Assembly: GCA_024516155.1 (NCBI GenBank) | Contig: JAJJXM010000009.1 | Coordinates: 496,001 to 560,000 of the forward strand | Reading direction: 5' to 3' | Source of the DNA: Pyronema omphalodes | Lineage: Eukaryota; Ascomycota; Pezizomycetes; Pezizales; Pyronemataceae | DNA: 64,000 bases | In this document: one piece after another, positions 46,846 through 58,600 of the stretch | Numbering within the stretch: position 1 is the first letter of the stretch | Layout of the letters: every line of letters starts with the position of its first letter | The notes under the pieces: generated by a model | What the model was told of the DNA's origin: nothing | Databases searched by the model: none | The model's input: the letters and a program-made list of their open reading frames with translations, nothing else | Translations under genes and position numbers: made by a program

Positions 46846-49487
46846 ATGTTCCTCCACCTTAAAACAACATTCATGCAGGTCCCACTACTCGCCCTATTAA
46901 CAACGTCATTAACGACATCACCTCCCGCCACACAATGTAGTTCCAACGTGTCTTTCGTTCTGAGTAGCCAATGGGATGTGCTTGGACCTTTCCAGATAGG
47001 CACGCGGGGTACGCATGTCATATGCCCTTATTACCTAACGTCCATGCTTATGACATCACTAACCTTGCCACCTCTATAGAAGCGGAATGGTCCGCAGACC
47101 CTCTTACATATTACGGCGGCTTCCATTGGCTTCATCGTTCTAATGATACCTACCCGAGCTCTCTTACGAAAGATGGTACTGTTGCCTGGACTAAAACAAC
47201 TTTTAAGGATAATAGAATCGATATCAACTTCCCGGATATAGACTGGACTTGGCATCGAAGTGTCTATGGCTGGTCGGCTCTGCAAACTTCTTCCTGGGCG
47301 AGGGGTGTTTTGGAAGTGTGTGGTGAAGAGAATAAGGAGAAGGTGTTTAGGGTTTACATAACTGGTGCAGGAGAGTTCTGGGTTGGGGATAAACAGTACT
47401 TTGGAGGCGACTTCTTTAGCTATCAGCGTTCTCCGGTGGTGGTCAGGTTAAAGCCTGGGCAGTATGTGCTAGAGGTTAGGGCAACGGGAGATGTTAGGGC
47501 TTTCGGTGGAGTTTCCACCATTGGATTTGGGGTGAAAATTGAAGAAGCAGGCGGAGTGATGGCTGGAGAAGTGATAGTACCGGATCTTGGAGAAGAGGGT
47601 GGGTTGGTTGCGGAATGGGTTAGTATTGGGGTTAGGAATGAAGAAAACGAGTGGGTGACCGTGACGGGGGTAAAGGGAAATGCTTTACAGATTCGGGAGT
47701 TTAGTAAAGTGTGGTTGGCTCCCGGACAAACGAGGCCGGTGAAATTTAGGGTTATCAACATACCGGCAAATACCACTAAACTGGATTTTGCGATCCTGTA
47801 TCAAACTGGGGACAGCAACGAGAAAGACGAGATAATTACAGTTTCCACAACCTTGACAAAAGTTGGAAGATTTGACCCACAGAAATACACATTCCTACAC
47901 CCCTCAGGTATCGTCTCCTTCGTCGTCCTTCGTCCCCCCTCCAAAAACGCAACCTGCCCAAGCACCAAACTTCCAATACTCATCTCCCTGCATGGTGCCG
48001 GAGTAGACGCTTCAAGTCCGCAATCAAAATCCGGCTACAACTCTCATCCAGACTTTTGCGCCTGGCTCCTTCTCCCCAGCGGCGTCACAACCTGGAGCGG
48101 AGACGACTGGCACCGCTGGGGATTACCGGATATCGAAGCCGCCATATCCTCCATTTCAGCCTGGATCCGAAAGACAAAATGGCACCGACAGAATGTGGAC
48201 CTCGAAAAGTGGCTTGTAACCGGCCATTCAAATGGTGGCCAAGGTACCTGGTACCTCCTCTCCCATCGTCCAGACAATGTCATCGCCGCTGCACCATTGT
48301 CGGGATACCTCTCCATCCCCGATTATGTGCCGTATAACCTTTGGCATGAATCTGACCCGCGAGTAATGGGACAAGTTTATGCAGCTTTGAATAGCTATAA
48401 CCATCCACTTTTGGTTCGGAATATGATTGGAACGCCGATATATCAGCAGCATGGAGCGGAGGATGATAATGTACCCGTATGGCATAGTAGGAGGATGCAC
48501 CAGCTACTTGTTGAAGCTGGGGGGAATAGTATTTATGCGGAGGTACCGGGGAAGGGACATTTTTGGGAGGGTGTTATGACGGAGGGGAAATTAGGGGGTT
48601 GGTTGGAGGAGCAATTAAAGAACGGAGAGGTACCAGAGCTTGGGGAGAAATTTGAGGTTGTTGTGGCAAGTCCGGGGGATATGGGGTCTAGGGGAAGAAT
48701 TTTGGTGGAGCAGGTTGAGGAGGAAGGTGTTCTTGCCAAGATGACCGTTGCAAAAAATGGGAATATATGGAGGATCGAAACCAGCAATGTCAGACGATGG
48801 AGATTTGGCCGGGCAGAGAGGCCGGGTATGCCCACGCCTACTCAAGTGATTATTGATGACCAGAACATCGAGGTCCCCGGAGGCGTGGGGACATTTTTGC
48901 TAACGGACAACGGTGAATGGATTATCGACCAAACAGAAAAATGGAAAGAAACTGAGAGGCATGGTACACAATGGGGTGGTATTGATGCAATATTATCTTC
49001 AACAGGGCCATTTACGATTGTCACCCCGCCTGTTAGTCAGGGTTATTACAACGATATAGCGCTGGATATAGCGCGGAATTTGTATCAGTATTTTGCAGCT
49101 GATACGGTTATTGTTAGTTCCTATGATGGGGCGACTGGGAATGTTGTACACCTTGGTACGGGATCTTGTGGCCCTGTTATTATTACGGATACTCGCTTGG
49201 AGGTTTTGATATCCGACGGAAGGAAGAAAAGGGTTAAATTGGAGCCGGGGATGGGGGCGGTGTGGTTATGTCCGCTTGAAGGAGGGAGATTGAAGATGGT
49301 GGTTTGGGGGACAGATGAAGAGGGGATGAGTTTGGCGGCGAGGTTGGTTCCGACGAGAACTGGAGTTGGGGTACCAGCATTTGTGGTTTTGGGGAAGGAG
49401 GCGAAGTGGAAGGGTATTGGTGGTCTTAGGGCTATTGGGATGATGGACTGGAAGTGGAGAGTAACAAGTGGTGCGTTTTGGGGGTAG
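46846..49487 (+). CDS. Putatively secreted alpha/beta hydrolase (S9 peptidase-like)
   Basis: Two exons, 46846..47008 and 47080..49487, encode about 856 residues; the 71-bp intron is in phase 1. The N-terminus has a hydrophobic signal-like stretch (MQVPLLALLTTSLTTS) followed by small residues and a Cys, so export is likely. The junction FQIGTR to EAEWSADPLTYYGGF restores a sequence common in fungal members. An N-terminal ~300-residue beta-rich region precedes the hydrolase fold. There, LPILISLHGAG gives the oxyanion strand, G-H-S438-N-G-G-Q-G the nucleophile elbow, HGAED516-D-N-V-P the acid and GKGH548-F-W the base. The C-terminal third is another beta-rich region of unknown role. The substrate is unknown. 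An alternative start is the internal Met, 10 codons in. Confidence 0.8.
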
Positions 49488-49799
49488 AAGATGTGAATTG
49501 ACGAGATACATTAATGGGTGAATATGCGGTTTGGAGAATCTTGCACATTGAATGAAGCTGTGGTATCACAGATAAAACCGACTTCATTGTGATTTGTAAC
49601 TGTCTTATGACAAAAACTTAAACTTCACTCCTTAATCTGAAGGCTTGGAGGATTAAGTCGATCGACTTCTTTTGACGGAGGTGAGATACAGAGCACCTTA
49701 GATACATGAATTCCACACCATCGGTCACACCAAATAAACCCAAACCACCAGATCGCGACACACCTCTGCTTTTAATGGATAACCTATATTGAACCTGAT
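49488..49799. other. Intergenic stretch 3' of the hydrolase
   Basis: About 310 bp of 3' flank. No gene was recognised. Homology to the RING gene becomes clear only from about 49800. Confidence 0.45.
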
Positions 49800-49985
49800 T
49801 TATTCCATTTTACAAATGCATAAAATTCTTCCTTGACCCCTAAGTTAATACCCGGATTCTTAGACCAGCTTTTGGAGACTGTAGTAATTTTCCATCAACA
49901 ATCATCCCTCGCATATAGAATGTGATTAGAAGCCACATCATGAATGACAAGAACTCTGTCGAAGATTGAAATGGCTTGCACACCT
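49800..49985 (+). pseudogene. Decayed fragment of an RNF10/Mag2-type RING gene
   Basis: Plus-strand sequence here aligns with the coding part of the two intact RING genes at about 51560-51735 and 61490-61660. The shared anchors are CTTTTGGAGACT, a CTCGCAT block and TGGCTTGCACACCT. It corresponds to the region encoding AAFGDYSNFP through WLAHLP. Many substitutions, several of them C-to-T, destroy the frame. It ends abruptly where the duplicated promoter of the intact copy starts (CGCGACTCGCGAAGCTGG). It is a third, truncated member of the family. Confidence 0.75.
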
Positions 49986-50011
49986 CGCGACTCGCGAAGC
50001 TGGTCGGTCGG

Positions 50012-50103
50012 CCGGCTTGACTTTGGCTCAACGTTTTTCCTCCACCTGTGCTCTTCAAATTCCGGCTTGACTTTGGATTAACGTTTTTCCTCCACCTTTG
50101 CTC
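50012..50103 (+). promoter_or_regulatory. Tandem ~50-bp promoter repeat, RING copy A
   Basis: Two near-identical units beginning CGGCTTGACTTTGG, starting at 50012 and about 50062, lie 90-180 bp upstream of the ATG. The same pair occurs before RING copy B, at about 59840 and 59890. The unit includes TTGACTTTGG followed by ACGTTTTTCCTCCAC or close variants. Position and duplication suggest a regulatory element, but no known factor is assigned. Confidence 0.55.
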
Positions 50104-50189
50104 CTCTGGCTAATTCCATCTGAAGTTTCATTTATTCTCAGATTTGCAACCCATTTTGAAGCCACCATCATCAATCCCTCCAACTAGCG

Positions 50190-52302
50190 ATGTCGTCAGG
50201 TCCACCAACCGTTCCCAATACCCATCAGAAGCCCAGCAATGTTGGCAACTCAACGAATACATCTCCAGTACAGCAACACGCTGGTAATAACTCGAATGAA
50301 CCACAAAGACGTACCGGTAGTTCTATTGGTGCTGGAGCTGGCTCTAGCAGCTATGGCGGCGAGAATTCCCAGGCTCTCCGGAATAACCAAACCTCTCGAA
50401 GGAAGCACAAGAATCGCCACAGGCCCAATAACCCAGCACCAGGAGACCACAACGACGAAGAACAAAAAGAAGTGGTAATTAGTCCTTTGCCTACGTCTCG
50501 TATGGCCTACAACTAACATATGAAATAGTTCTTAACGTCAGGTAATAGTCGTAAGGGGAGAACCATTCCGATTACATGGGACATATCTACTCCACGGGAA
50601 TTTGAATACGAATACCGTTCAGCTCCGTCTACATCCCGACGAACCCGAACCTGGGGTATCGGCTCTGGCTATCACGCCAATGATAGAGCACGGTAAACCT
50701 GCTTACTCACCCAACCAGGAATATTCTATCTAATGATTTTTTTGCAGATACATCAATTCAAATTACCGGTTCCTTATCAATCCAACCGGAGAATCTCAAA
50801 TCGACTCCAAGGACCCCGATAACCATGTACCCTGGGAGCAGATTGTACAAGTTATTACCTCCTCTCATGAGATACCATCTTGTCCAATCTGTATCTCAGA
50901 CCCCGTAGCACCACGCATGACCAAATGCGGTCACATCTTTTGCCTACCTTGCCTACAGAGGTATCTTGCATCCGATGATGGAGATGAAGTTCAGCATAGA
51001 AGAAACGCCTCTAAGAAGTGCGCCATATGCACCGACAGTGTATACGAAAATGACGTGAAGCCGGTACGGGTGCATACGGGACAGGAAATGACAGGGCCAA
51101 AAAATGGGGAGGTTGTTGTTTTACGGTTGATGATGTTAAAACGAGGCAGCACCCTTGCACTTCCCAGGGAGGAATGGGAGAGAGCCGGCAACGTCGATCA
51201 AATCCCATGGCACTTCACCACTGGTGCGATGGATTACGCCCGAATTATGAGGGCCACTAGAGACGATATGGAAAGTCAATTTTCCAATGAAATCTCCAAT
51301 CTCAAAACACTCCAAAAGCATGATTCAGCAATGTATGGCGAAGACGGGAAGTGGTGCACGAAAGCCACAAGGACCATCCAGTCCGCCATTGATGGTCTGG
51401 TGGGAATACCAGAGTCGTCAGACATACCGCCATCCAAAAGTGTCGAAAGACTGGATTTAGAAGGACTCTCATTGTCAAATACACCAACACAATCCAAATC
51501 TGTCGCATTACGGTCACTCGGTTCAGCCAGTGCTCCGAAAACCACATCATACTTCTTTTACCAAGCCCTCCCGAAGTTTTTCCTTGCGCCCTTGGATATT
51601 CGAATCCTTCTGGCGGCTTTTGGAGACTACAGCAACTTTCCTGCAGTGATCGTCCCACGCATCGAAAATGTGGTTACGGGCCACACCGTGGACGACAACC
51701 TCCGCCGAAAATCAAAATGGCTTGCACACCTTCCTGCTGGGTCCGAAATCAGCTTTCTTGAATGTGACTGGAGCGACGTGCTAGCAGCGGATGTGTTGCA
51801 ACAGTTTGAGGCGGAAATTAGTCGCAGGCGCATTCAAAAGAGAGAGAAAGAAGTGAGAGAAGAAAGGGATAGGGTGCGTGCAGAAAGGGCAATCGGGCAC
51901 CAAATCTATGGGAATGGAAACGGGCGGAAAGAAAGTTTTTCCAAGGCGGAGGTTCGTGGTGCAGATGAATCGTGGAACGATCCCCAAGATTGGATGGATG
52001 GTTTGGGATCGAGTTTGTCGCCGAGTGTTCATATGGGCGTATCGGAAGATGCTCATCCGTTGGAGAGAACCGTTTGGGGGACGCGTGCCATTGCGACGGT
52101 AGACGAACCGCGGAGTGGTAAGGCGAATGATAGTGGTTCGCTGGAAGATCGGGAGCAAGATATCCTCGATACGGATTTTGCGCCGATGAAACAAGTCAGC
52201 ACAGCAGATGGCGAAGGTGGGAGGTCTAGGAAGAAAGGCTCAACCAAGAAGAAGAGTAAACTGGTCACATCGATGACCAATGGGGGTAGACGAGGTGCAT
52301 AA
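50190..52302 (+). CDS. RING finger E3 ubiquitin ligase, RNF10/Mag2 type, copy A
   Basis: Three exons, 50190..50474, 50529..50692 and 50748..52302, encode 667 residues. The layout matches RNF10/Mag2. A disordered Ser/Asn/Gln-rich N-terminus with basic RRKHKNRHRP leads to FLINPTG and a C3HC4 RING: C195-x2-C198, C210-x-H212-x2-C215-x2-C218, C241-x2-C244. After that, YFFYQALPKFFLAPLDIRIL and a ring-distal ENVVTGHTVDDNLRRKSKWL block precede a long charged coiled coil (SRRRIQKREKEVREERDR). RNF10 and yeast Mag2 ubiquitylate 40S ribosomal proteins such as uS3 during ribosome surveillance, so a cytosolic ribosome-linked role is inferred. Compared with copy B it lacks 36 residues after the RING region and differs at scattered positions. 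The reading frame is fully intact. Confidence 0.88.
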
Positions 52303-52736
52303 GTTTTGGGGGTTTCTAGGCGGAAAAGAAACCAAAGCACGGTATTCAGCTGGGAATCATATGATATCTCATTTTTAGATCCTGTATAGCGCAGGGAATA
52401 TTTGTTTAACTATTAGAATAACATTTGTTAGAGCGGGAATAGGATGGCAAATATTATTTCTGTTTTGAAGTATTCTAATTTTTCAAGTCCGTTAAGTTCT
52501 CCGTTCGCAAGAAACAAAAATCCAAAGACCATACAGAACCTAGCAATAGGATAGTTTTATAATTCCAAGCCGAATACTGATCTTGGGTTTCTTGTCCAAC
52601 TAGAAGCTCCTAAAACTCTAAACACCCCATCTATCAGCATTAGTCTTCAAAATAACTTTTCTACACCTCTTAAGCCAGAAGTCCAGATCCCTTTTTTTCA
52701 GCTTTTCGTTTTATCTTTTTCTTTTATCTTTTTGTT

Positions 52737-52913
52737 TTGTCTATTCGTTTGATCTTTTTTTGTCTTTTTTTTGTCTTTTTTTGTCTTTTTTTGTCTTTTT
52801 TTTGTCTTTTTTTTGTCTTTTTTTTTGTCTTTTTTTTTGTCTTTTTTTTGTCTTGTTTTTGTCTTTTTTTTTGTCTTGTTTTTGTCTTGTTTTTGTCTTT
52901 TTTTTTTGTTTTT
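52737..52913. repeat. TTTTTTTGTC minisatellite
   Basis: Tandem array of T(5-9)GTC units, about 17 copies, with a few TTGTT variants. It produces long Phe- or Lys-rich frames on either strand that are not genes. It lies in the 690-bp block absent from duplication unit B. Confidence 0.9.
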
Positions 52914-53127
52914 TCTGTCCTTTGGGGGGAGGGGGGCGTGTGTCGGAGGCCAAACCTGTGCGGAGGGGTGAGGAAAGGGTGCCTTTTTATACCTTTCATA
53001 CAGCTCTAAACCGGCGAAACTCACCACAGACCAGTGAACCAGTAACCGCCACCCACAGTTCCTAAAGACCACGGAAGTAGGTGAGTCATAGAATCGTTTC
53101 ACGCTTCGTTGAACGGGTAAAAATTTG

Positions 53128-53203
53128 AGGCAATTCTGAGGCAATTCTGAGGCAATTCCGAGGCAATTCTGAGGTAATTCTGAGGCAATTCTGAGGTAAT
53201 TAT
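53128..53203. repeat. GAGGCAATTCT tandem repeat
   Basis: About seven copies of an 11-bp unit GAGGCAATTCT with single-base variants (GAGGTAATTCT, GAGGCAATTCC). It too lies within the block unique to unit A. Confidence 0.9.
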
Positions 53204-55672
53204 TCGGACCGCGGATTCATAAGCCTTCCGAATAATTGCTGTTGGTGGGCTGTGGGTATGGCTTGTTGTCGTCAGGAGATATCTTGAGTTGGTTAACTCC
53301 GGAAAACGTTTCCGTCAAAAAGTTTAGAATCAAATGTGAAATATCGCTTCTGATACGTCTTGTTCTGAGAGATATGGATAGTAGTAATTGATGGGAGCGA
53401 TTGTTGGTGCTGTGGGGGTTTTGGAGCCGGGAGCTTGTTATGTAAACTAGAATAATCAGCTCGTCTAGGTCGCTTGTGAAGTGGCAATACTTGGTAGTTG
53501 ATATATAGTTTCAGCGTGAAAAGCTCTGTTTTATAAATTATGTAGTTACTAGAGTCTTGCAAAGTTTAATTAAGTTCTCATGACTCTTACGTACTTATTG
53601 TGAGGCTTTAGAAGGTTTGGGTTTGCTTACTTATCTTCTATGATAAGGTATTATCGAGTAGATTATTTCGATTGAGAGGGGCTGATGATGAGGAATTGTA
53701 TAGTTCTCTGCTTTGTACATTAGGTAGTAGTTTATGACGGTTGTTTATATAGGATCTACGTGATGAAATTTTAGAGATATAACAGGTTGAGTACGCAGTT
53801 ACTAATTGAGAGTCTACGACATATCTCTTGATTAGAAGCAAAAAGAAAATTCCCTTCGTCGGAAAACCGATGGCTTCAAGACATCACGAAAGGTTCTAAA
53901 TTGCCAATTACTTGAAATTTAATCCGTAGATCTGGATTTTGTAAAAATAACCAAATCGAGTGATGCGTGCTGTACGAAGATGACAATTCATGATTCATGA
54001 TGAAATTACCTCCATGGATAAACAGTGAATTCAGATTACGGTATTTGAAAAACGAGTAAGAATGACCATTAAAACTCAAATATGGCTTTGGAAAGTCTTA
54101 AACTACTTAATTTTAGTTTCAACTGAACCATTTTTAATCCTGGAAGGTGGGTAGGTACGATTTTTGCTGTATTCCCAATACCGGCCAGGCCTACACTCCA
54201 CTGTGAATGCTGCAACCCTTCATTCTCTGGATTTAATCTTAGTACTTCAAATAGAGGTATAGTTTTGTTAGCTTATCATTATTTTGAATGTGTTCTAAAG
54301 ATTCGTTGTTAGTAAAGGTTATCATTCTCATAAAACTTTGGTGGATAAACCCTTTTTGGTAGGGCTATGATGAGTAAATCCCCTTTCTCATCCTTCTTGG
54401 TGAAATTCTTAAAGTTGCTTTAAGATGAAACTTTTGTACTTCGATGCTGTAAGAGTACGAAACATCAAAAGCAGCAACCCAAAAATAATTTTATTAAGTA
54501 CAGCATAGAGCCGAGTGGGATTCAAGCAGATGAATAAAAATGTAACACATGAATTACGATTACTGATTTTCTGACTGGACGCATGCAGCCTGTCTTCTTC
54601 AATAATTTTTCTTCTGTCTTTATTTCCTCCAGACAACCACCACTATTTGATATTCAGCTTTCCAGGCCGTGGATCTTGCACAAAATCCCTGGTAATATTG
54701 CTTACTCTTCTTGGCTTCATATTTCTGCTTAGTTCGCATCAATATCGCCCCAGAAGAATCATAGGGGTCTTTCAGGACGATTTGAAAATTCTTTTTCTAG
54801 GCTCTACAGGTTAGAGATGCGTTTGACACGCGAAAGATCCCTGATATGAATGATTAACAATAATAGTATACCCCGGTGGTTTAATTCGAGTTGGAATAGA
54901 AGATGTGTTACTTGGTGTTAGATGGCTTGAGTTTGGATTGGAGACTCGCGTCTTGGAATAATGCAAAAGTTTACTTTGTATTAGGATTATTATCCTTCAT
55001 TCTGCTACTCATGCGATGTTACTTGTAAAAGCCAGTACTAATACTGTACTATCATCCCTTGATTGCGTTTCTACACTCGAGCCATTGTAATCGCTCAATG
55101 CTCTTATGATGCGGAAGAAAGATCTGGCACAGAATCACCCCGCCTCAGTCCTCTCTGTGCAAAGGGGAGTACAATGTAATTTCTGCAGAATTAGATACAG
55201 AAATCCTCGAAACTAACTCTGTCGGCATGGGATAAGGTCAGAAGGGCATGGGGGGTTAGATGAGTGCAATTGGAGATAGATGGGATCAGGCATTGGTAGA
55301 AGTGGGATTTGCAAATTGGGAATTGGTTAGATTTGTAAACCTCGAGGAAGAAGGATTAAGGATGGAGATGATTGAAGTTGTAATTAATTTGAATTTTCTG
55401 CAATTCTCTCTGCGGGTACATTCTTGAATAGAGTAGCATTTCATGTTTCTGAGAAGAATCACCTTCAAATTCCGAAGTTTCGCTTTGGAGGAAACACTTT
55501 CAACCCTCTAGGCCTCCGAGCCATTATTTTTATAAAAATACACATCCTAGCCTTCTCCCTTTCAAAACGGACTACTAAACTTACAATCAAGGCCACTACC
55601 ATAAAATGCTAGTTAAAACACCCAACTCCAAATCCAAAATTCCACAAAACGTTCCCAATATCTACGCCTAAT

Positions 55673-58600
55673 TTACACAGCCCATGCACATCCATTCATC
55701 AAGACCATTTTCCCCTGCTCTAGCAATTTCCTTGACTCAACAATGCCACTATCCATTTGTTGGTTCCGTCCGATTCTTTCATTATTAGTGATATCCTTTC
55801 TGTCGACGATGAACCTGGCCGGCCGCGTTCCATTATCTCCTAGCGTTGAGTACAAGGTAGCTTTCCCACTACACTCTCCAATCATCAACATGCTATAGTC
55901 GGGCGAAAATGATCCCGATATAACCTGACTGCTCAGCTCAGCAAAGTCTCTAACGAACGGGTCGCCGCGCTTGACATCCCAGATCTTGACAACGCCATCA
56001 GAGCTTCCGGTATAGATACGGTCGTTACTAGGGCCCCAGGAGGCAAAAGTACAACCAGTATCCTCAGGGGGGTTATCACCATCGAGAGGCTGTGTAGATG
56101 GACCATGTTGAAGAACATGAAGGATCTTTGCGGGGTTTCGTCGGTCAAAGACGTGGGTACTTCCATCGGTACCGGATGCTGTGACAAAGTTTGAGCATGG
56201 ACTAATATTTGATAGTTAGCCAACCAAGCTGAATTATTGAAGATGGGTTGAGGGAACCTACGACATCGTAACGCGATTGATATCAACCTGCGGTGAGTCA
56301 AAATCCAAAAGCATGCCAAGTTTATTGCTCACATCTCCGTCTATATTATAGATACGGATACAGGTGTTCATATTGCGTCCGGCACCATTACTTTTACCGG
56401 CTATGGATGCAGTGGCAAATAATGATGTTCTTTCGTCGAAGAACATGTCGAATTGTCGATGATTACCATACACGGGTTTCGAGACTAGCTTTTGGGCTTT
56501 GATGTCGAAGATAGACAGATCGCCGTTTTTGCGATCCTCCCTTGTCGTATCGTAACCGGCGATAAGCCAATTAGGCTTGTAGCCATTACAGAAGGCGACA
56601 AACGTAGTTTCTATCCTTTCTCTCTGTGGTCTGAATAATAGAGGTTTATCCATAATAATACCACCTTCGTCCAGACTCAGTACTGCAACTTTGCCATTTT
56701 TGCAGCCAGATGCCAGTAGATTATGGTAGATAGGGCTAGTGGCTATAGTTTGAACACCGCTGCCGAGATCTATGGAGTCAAGAAAAACGCCATCTAATGC
56801 ACGCCAGACTTTAACAGTGTTGTCGTAACTGCCAGAGAACATTAAATTCCCCCCACGCGAGAACTTGACCGACGGCACAGTTGAATAAAGGTATGGATCC
56901 AGAACGGCTTGAGTACTGGCTTTAGGTCGTGGCACTCTATGTTCCCCTAACATCCGAATTTTCAGGGTGTCAAGGGAGCCATGCATCAGATTTCCTGGGC
57001 GGTTATACATATCGTTGAACGTACAACCTACAGAATCCATTAGTGCCTGTCGTTACCGACGATAGCATAACCATAAACTTACAGCTCAAGGCAAACCTTT
57101 GGCCATCTGAGGACCAAGCTATATCCAAAATATCCGAACTCCCATCGGTAAATACCATCCATGGGGGTAAATTATCTCTTATCTGTAACTCTATTCTGCG
57201 AGTTACTTCCCGTGGAGATCCGTTACCAAACAGACTCTGGCCACATTCTCGCCGCAATAGAAGCAAGGATTTCGATTTTTTAGGATTGGATTTTGGCTTG
57301 AATTTCATGTATGAGCCACCAAATGGTTTGCTGATATCCTTGTTACAAGCCTCGATGCAGTCTTTAATGAACGTGTCAATATCTTTTTCAGATCGTCCTG
57401 GAAGGCTTGGTAGTAGCCGCGGAATATGGAACTGCCAATCTTGAACAGATTTTGCTAAATATCCAATCTGCTTATCCGACACTATTCCATCGACCTCCTT
57501 CGAGTGTGACAGACCCCGGTAAACAGTAATTGCTTCCGAATATGTAAAAGGAATGTGCACTACACCTTTGTCTACAATTCTGTTAGAATCGATCCGTCAT
57601 GGAGATGTAACAGAGTCTTACCATAACCAGCAACGCAGCTATTTAGCCAATCACGGTCCTGCTCAGAAAAATATGGTCTTCTCTGTTGATAGCCTTCCGA
57701 AATGAATAGAAAAGATTGCGAAAGTGCACTTTTGGGATTTAGTGTCTGTGGGGACTGGGGTCTCTCGGGAAGTACTCTCGCTTGATCAAATCCGGGAGAA
57801 GCGCGTCCATAATGTTCCTCAGACTGCTCCTCGATCACTTCTTCAAAAGGGTCATATTCTTCGAAAAACTCAGAACTGCAGTTGGGGTCTTCACAATCGG
57901 GATCATCATGTACACAACAGTGGCCGGGCTTTGGAATGATTTCTCGTTTTAACCGTTTGTGACGTGGTGATGAAGTTTGAGGCAGTGGCCACTCCTCGGG
58001 ATTGTGATTCTTGGCCGGTGATACCATTGATATTGTTCGCTTCAGAAGTTTGGGTTCATGCTCGAGGATGTTTGAGGGGGAGTCACCATGTTCAACTAGA
58101 ATACTACCCTGGTGGCACGTTCGGCGGTGATCTTCTTCTGTACTTCCAAAGCTGGTACTGCAAAGGTTACAGTATGTCGTTGCAGAAAGCATCTTCCCAG
58201 GTAGCATCTTTGGTGGAGGTGTATTAAATGTTGAGGAGCTTTTATTCGAGGGACTGAAGGCTGGTGTACTCTTAGTTGCCTCGAGCCTTGACTGCTGATC
58301 TGGATGCAATTCCTTTTCAACTGCCTGCTGCAATTGACTATCTATTGCTACCCAATCTTTCTTCTTAACCACAGGGATATTCTGAAGTGAAGCAGGTAGT
58401 GGCGGTACAGTAAATGGTGCTAGAGGTATTGGAGATTGTCGCGGTGTCAACGCTGAGATTGGAGGCTTCCTAGGGGATATGACCGTAGCTTTCTTCATCG
58501 GTGTATCACTGTCGTTAGCCATCGATTTCGTATCATGTGGATTCTTGTTTTCTAGCTTTATCCCAGCGGCGACGGCATTTTTCTTCTCGGACCCACCGCC

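Larger units (their letters stand above)
49985..53390. repeat. Segmental duplication unit A (RING gene plus flanks)
   Basis: Direct repeat of about 59815-62630. It covers promoter, three exons, introns and 3' flank. Within it, about 52536-53226 has no counterpart in unit B. Beyond ~53390 similarity fades. Limits were judged by eye. Confidence 0.8.
52303..55672. other. Gene-free stretch between RING copy A and the WD40 gene
   Basis: The first ~1.1 kb belongs to duplication unit A and includes the shared TTTTTCAAGTCCG block (about 52478), the T/G/C minisatellite and the GAGGCAATTCT array. From ~53400 to 55672 the DNA is A/T-rich with only short frames and no recognised protein. Confidence 0.55.

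Noticed and set aside
47423..49511. Several minus-strand and alternative-frame ORFs within the hydrolase gene
   Set aside because: Shadows of a long sense frame with catalytic motifs; no independent support.
52698..53144. Lys/Gln-rich minus-strand frames and Phe/Cys-rich plus-strand frames
   Set aside because: They are produced by the TTTTTTTGTC minisatellite and have no conserved sequence.
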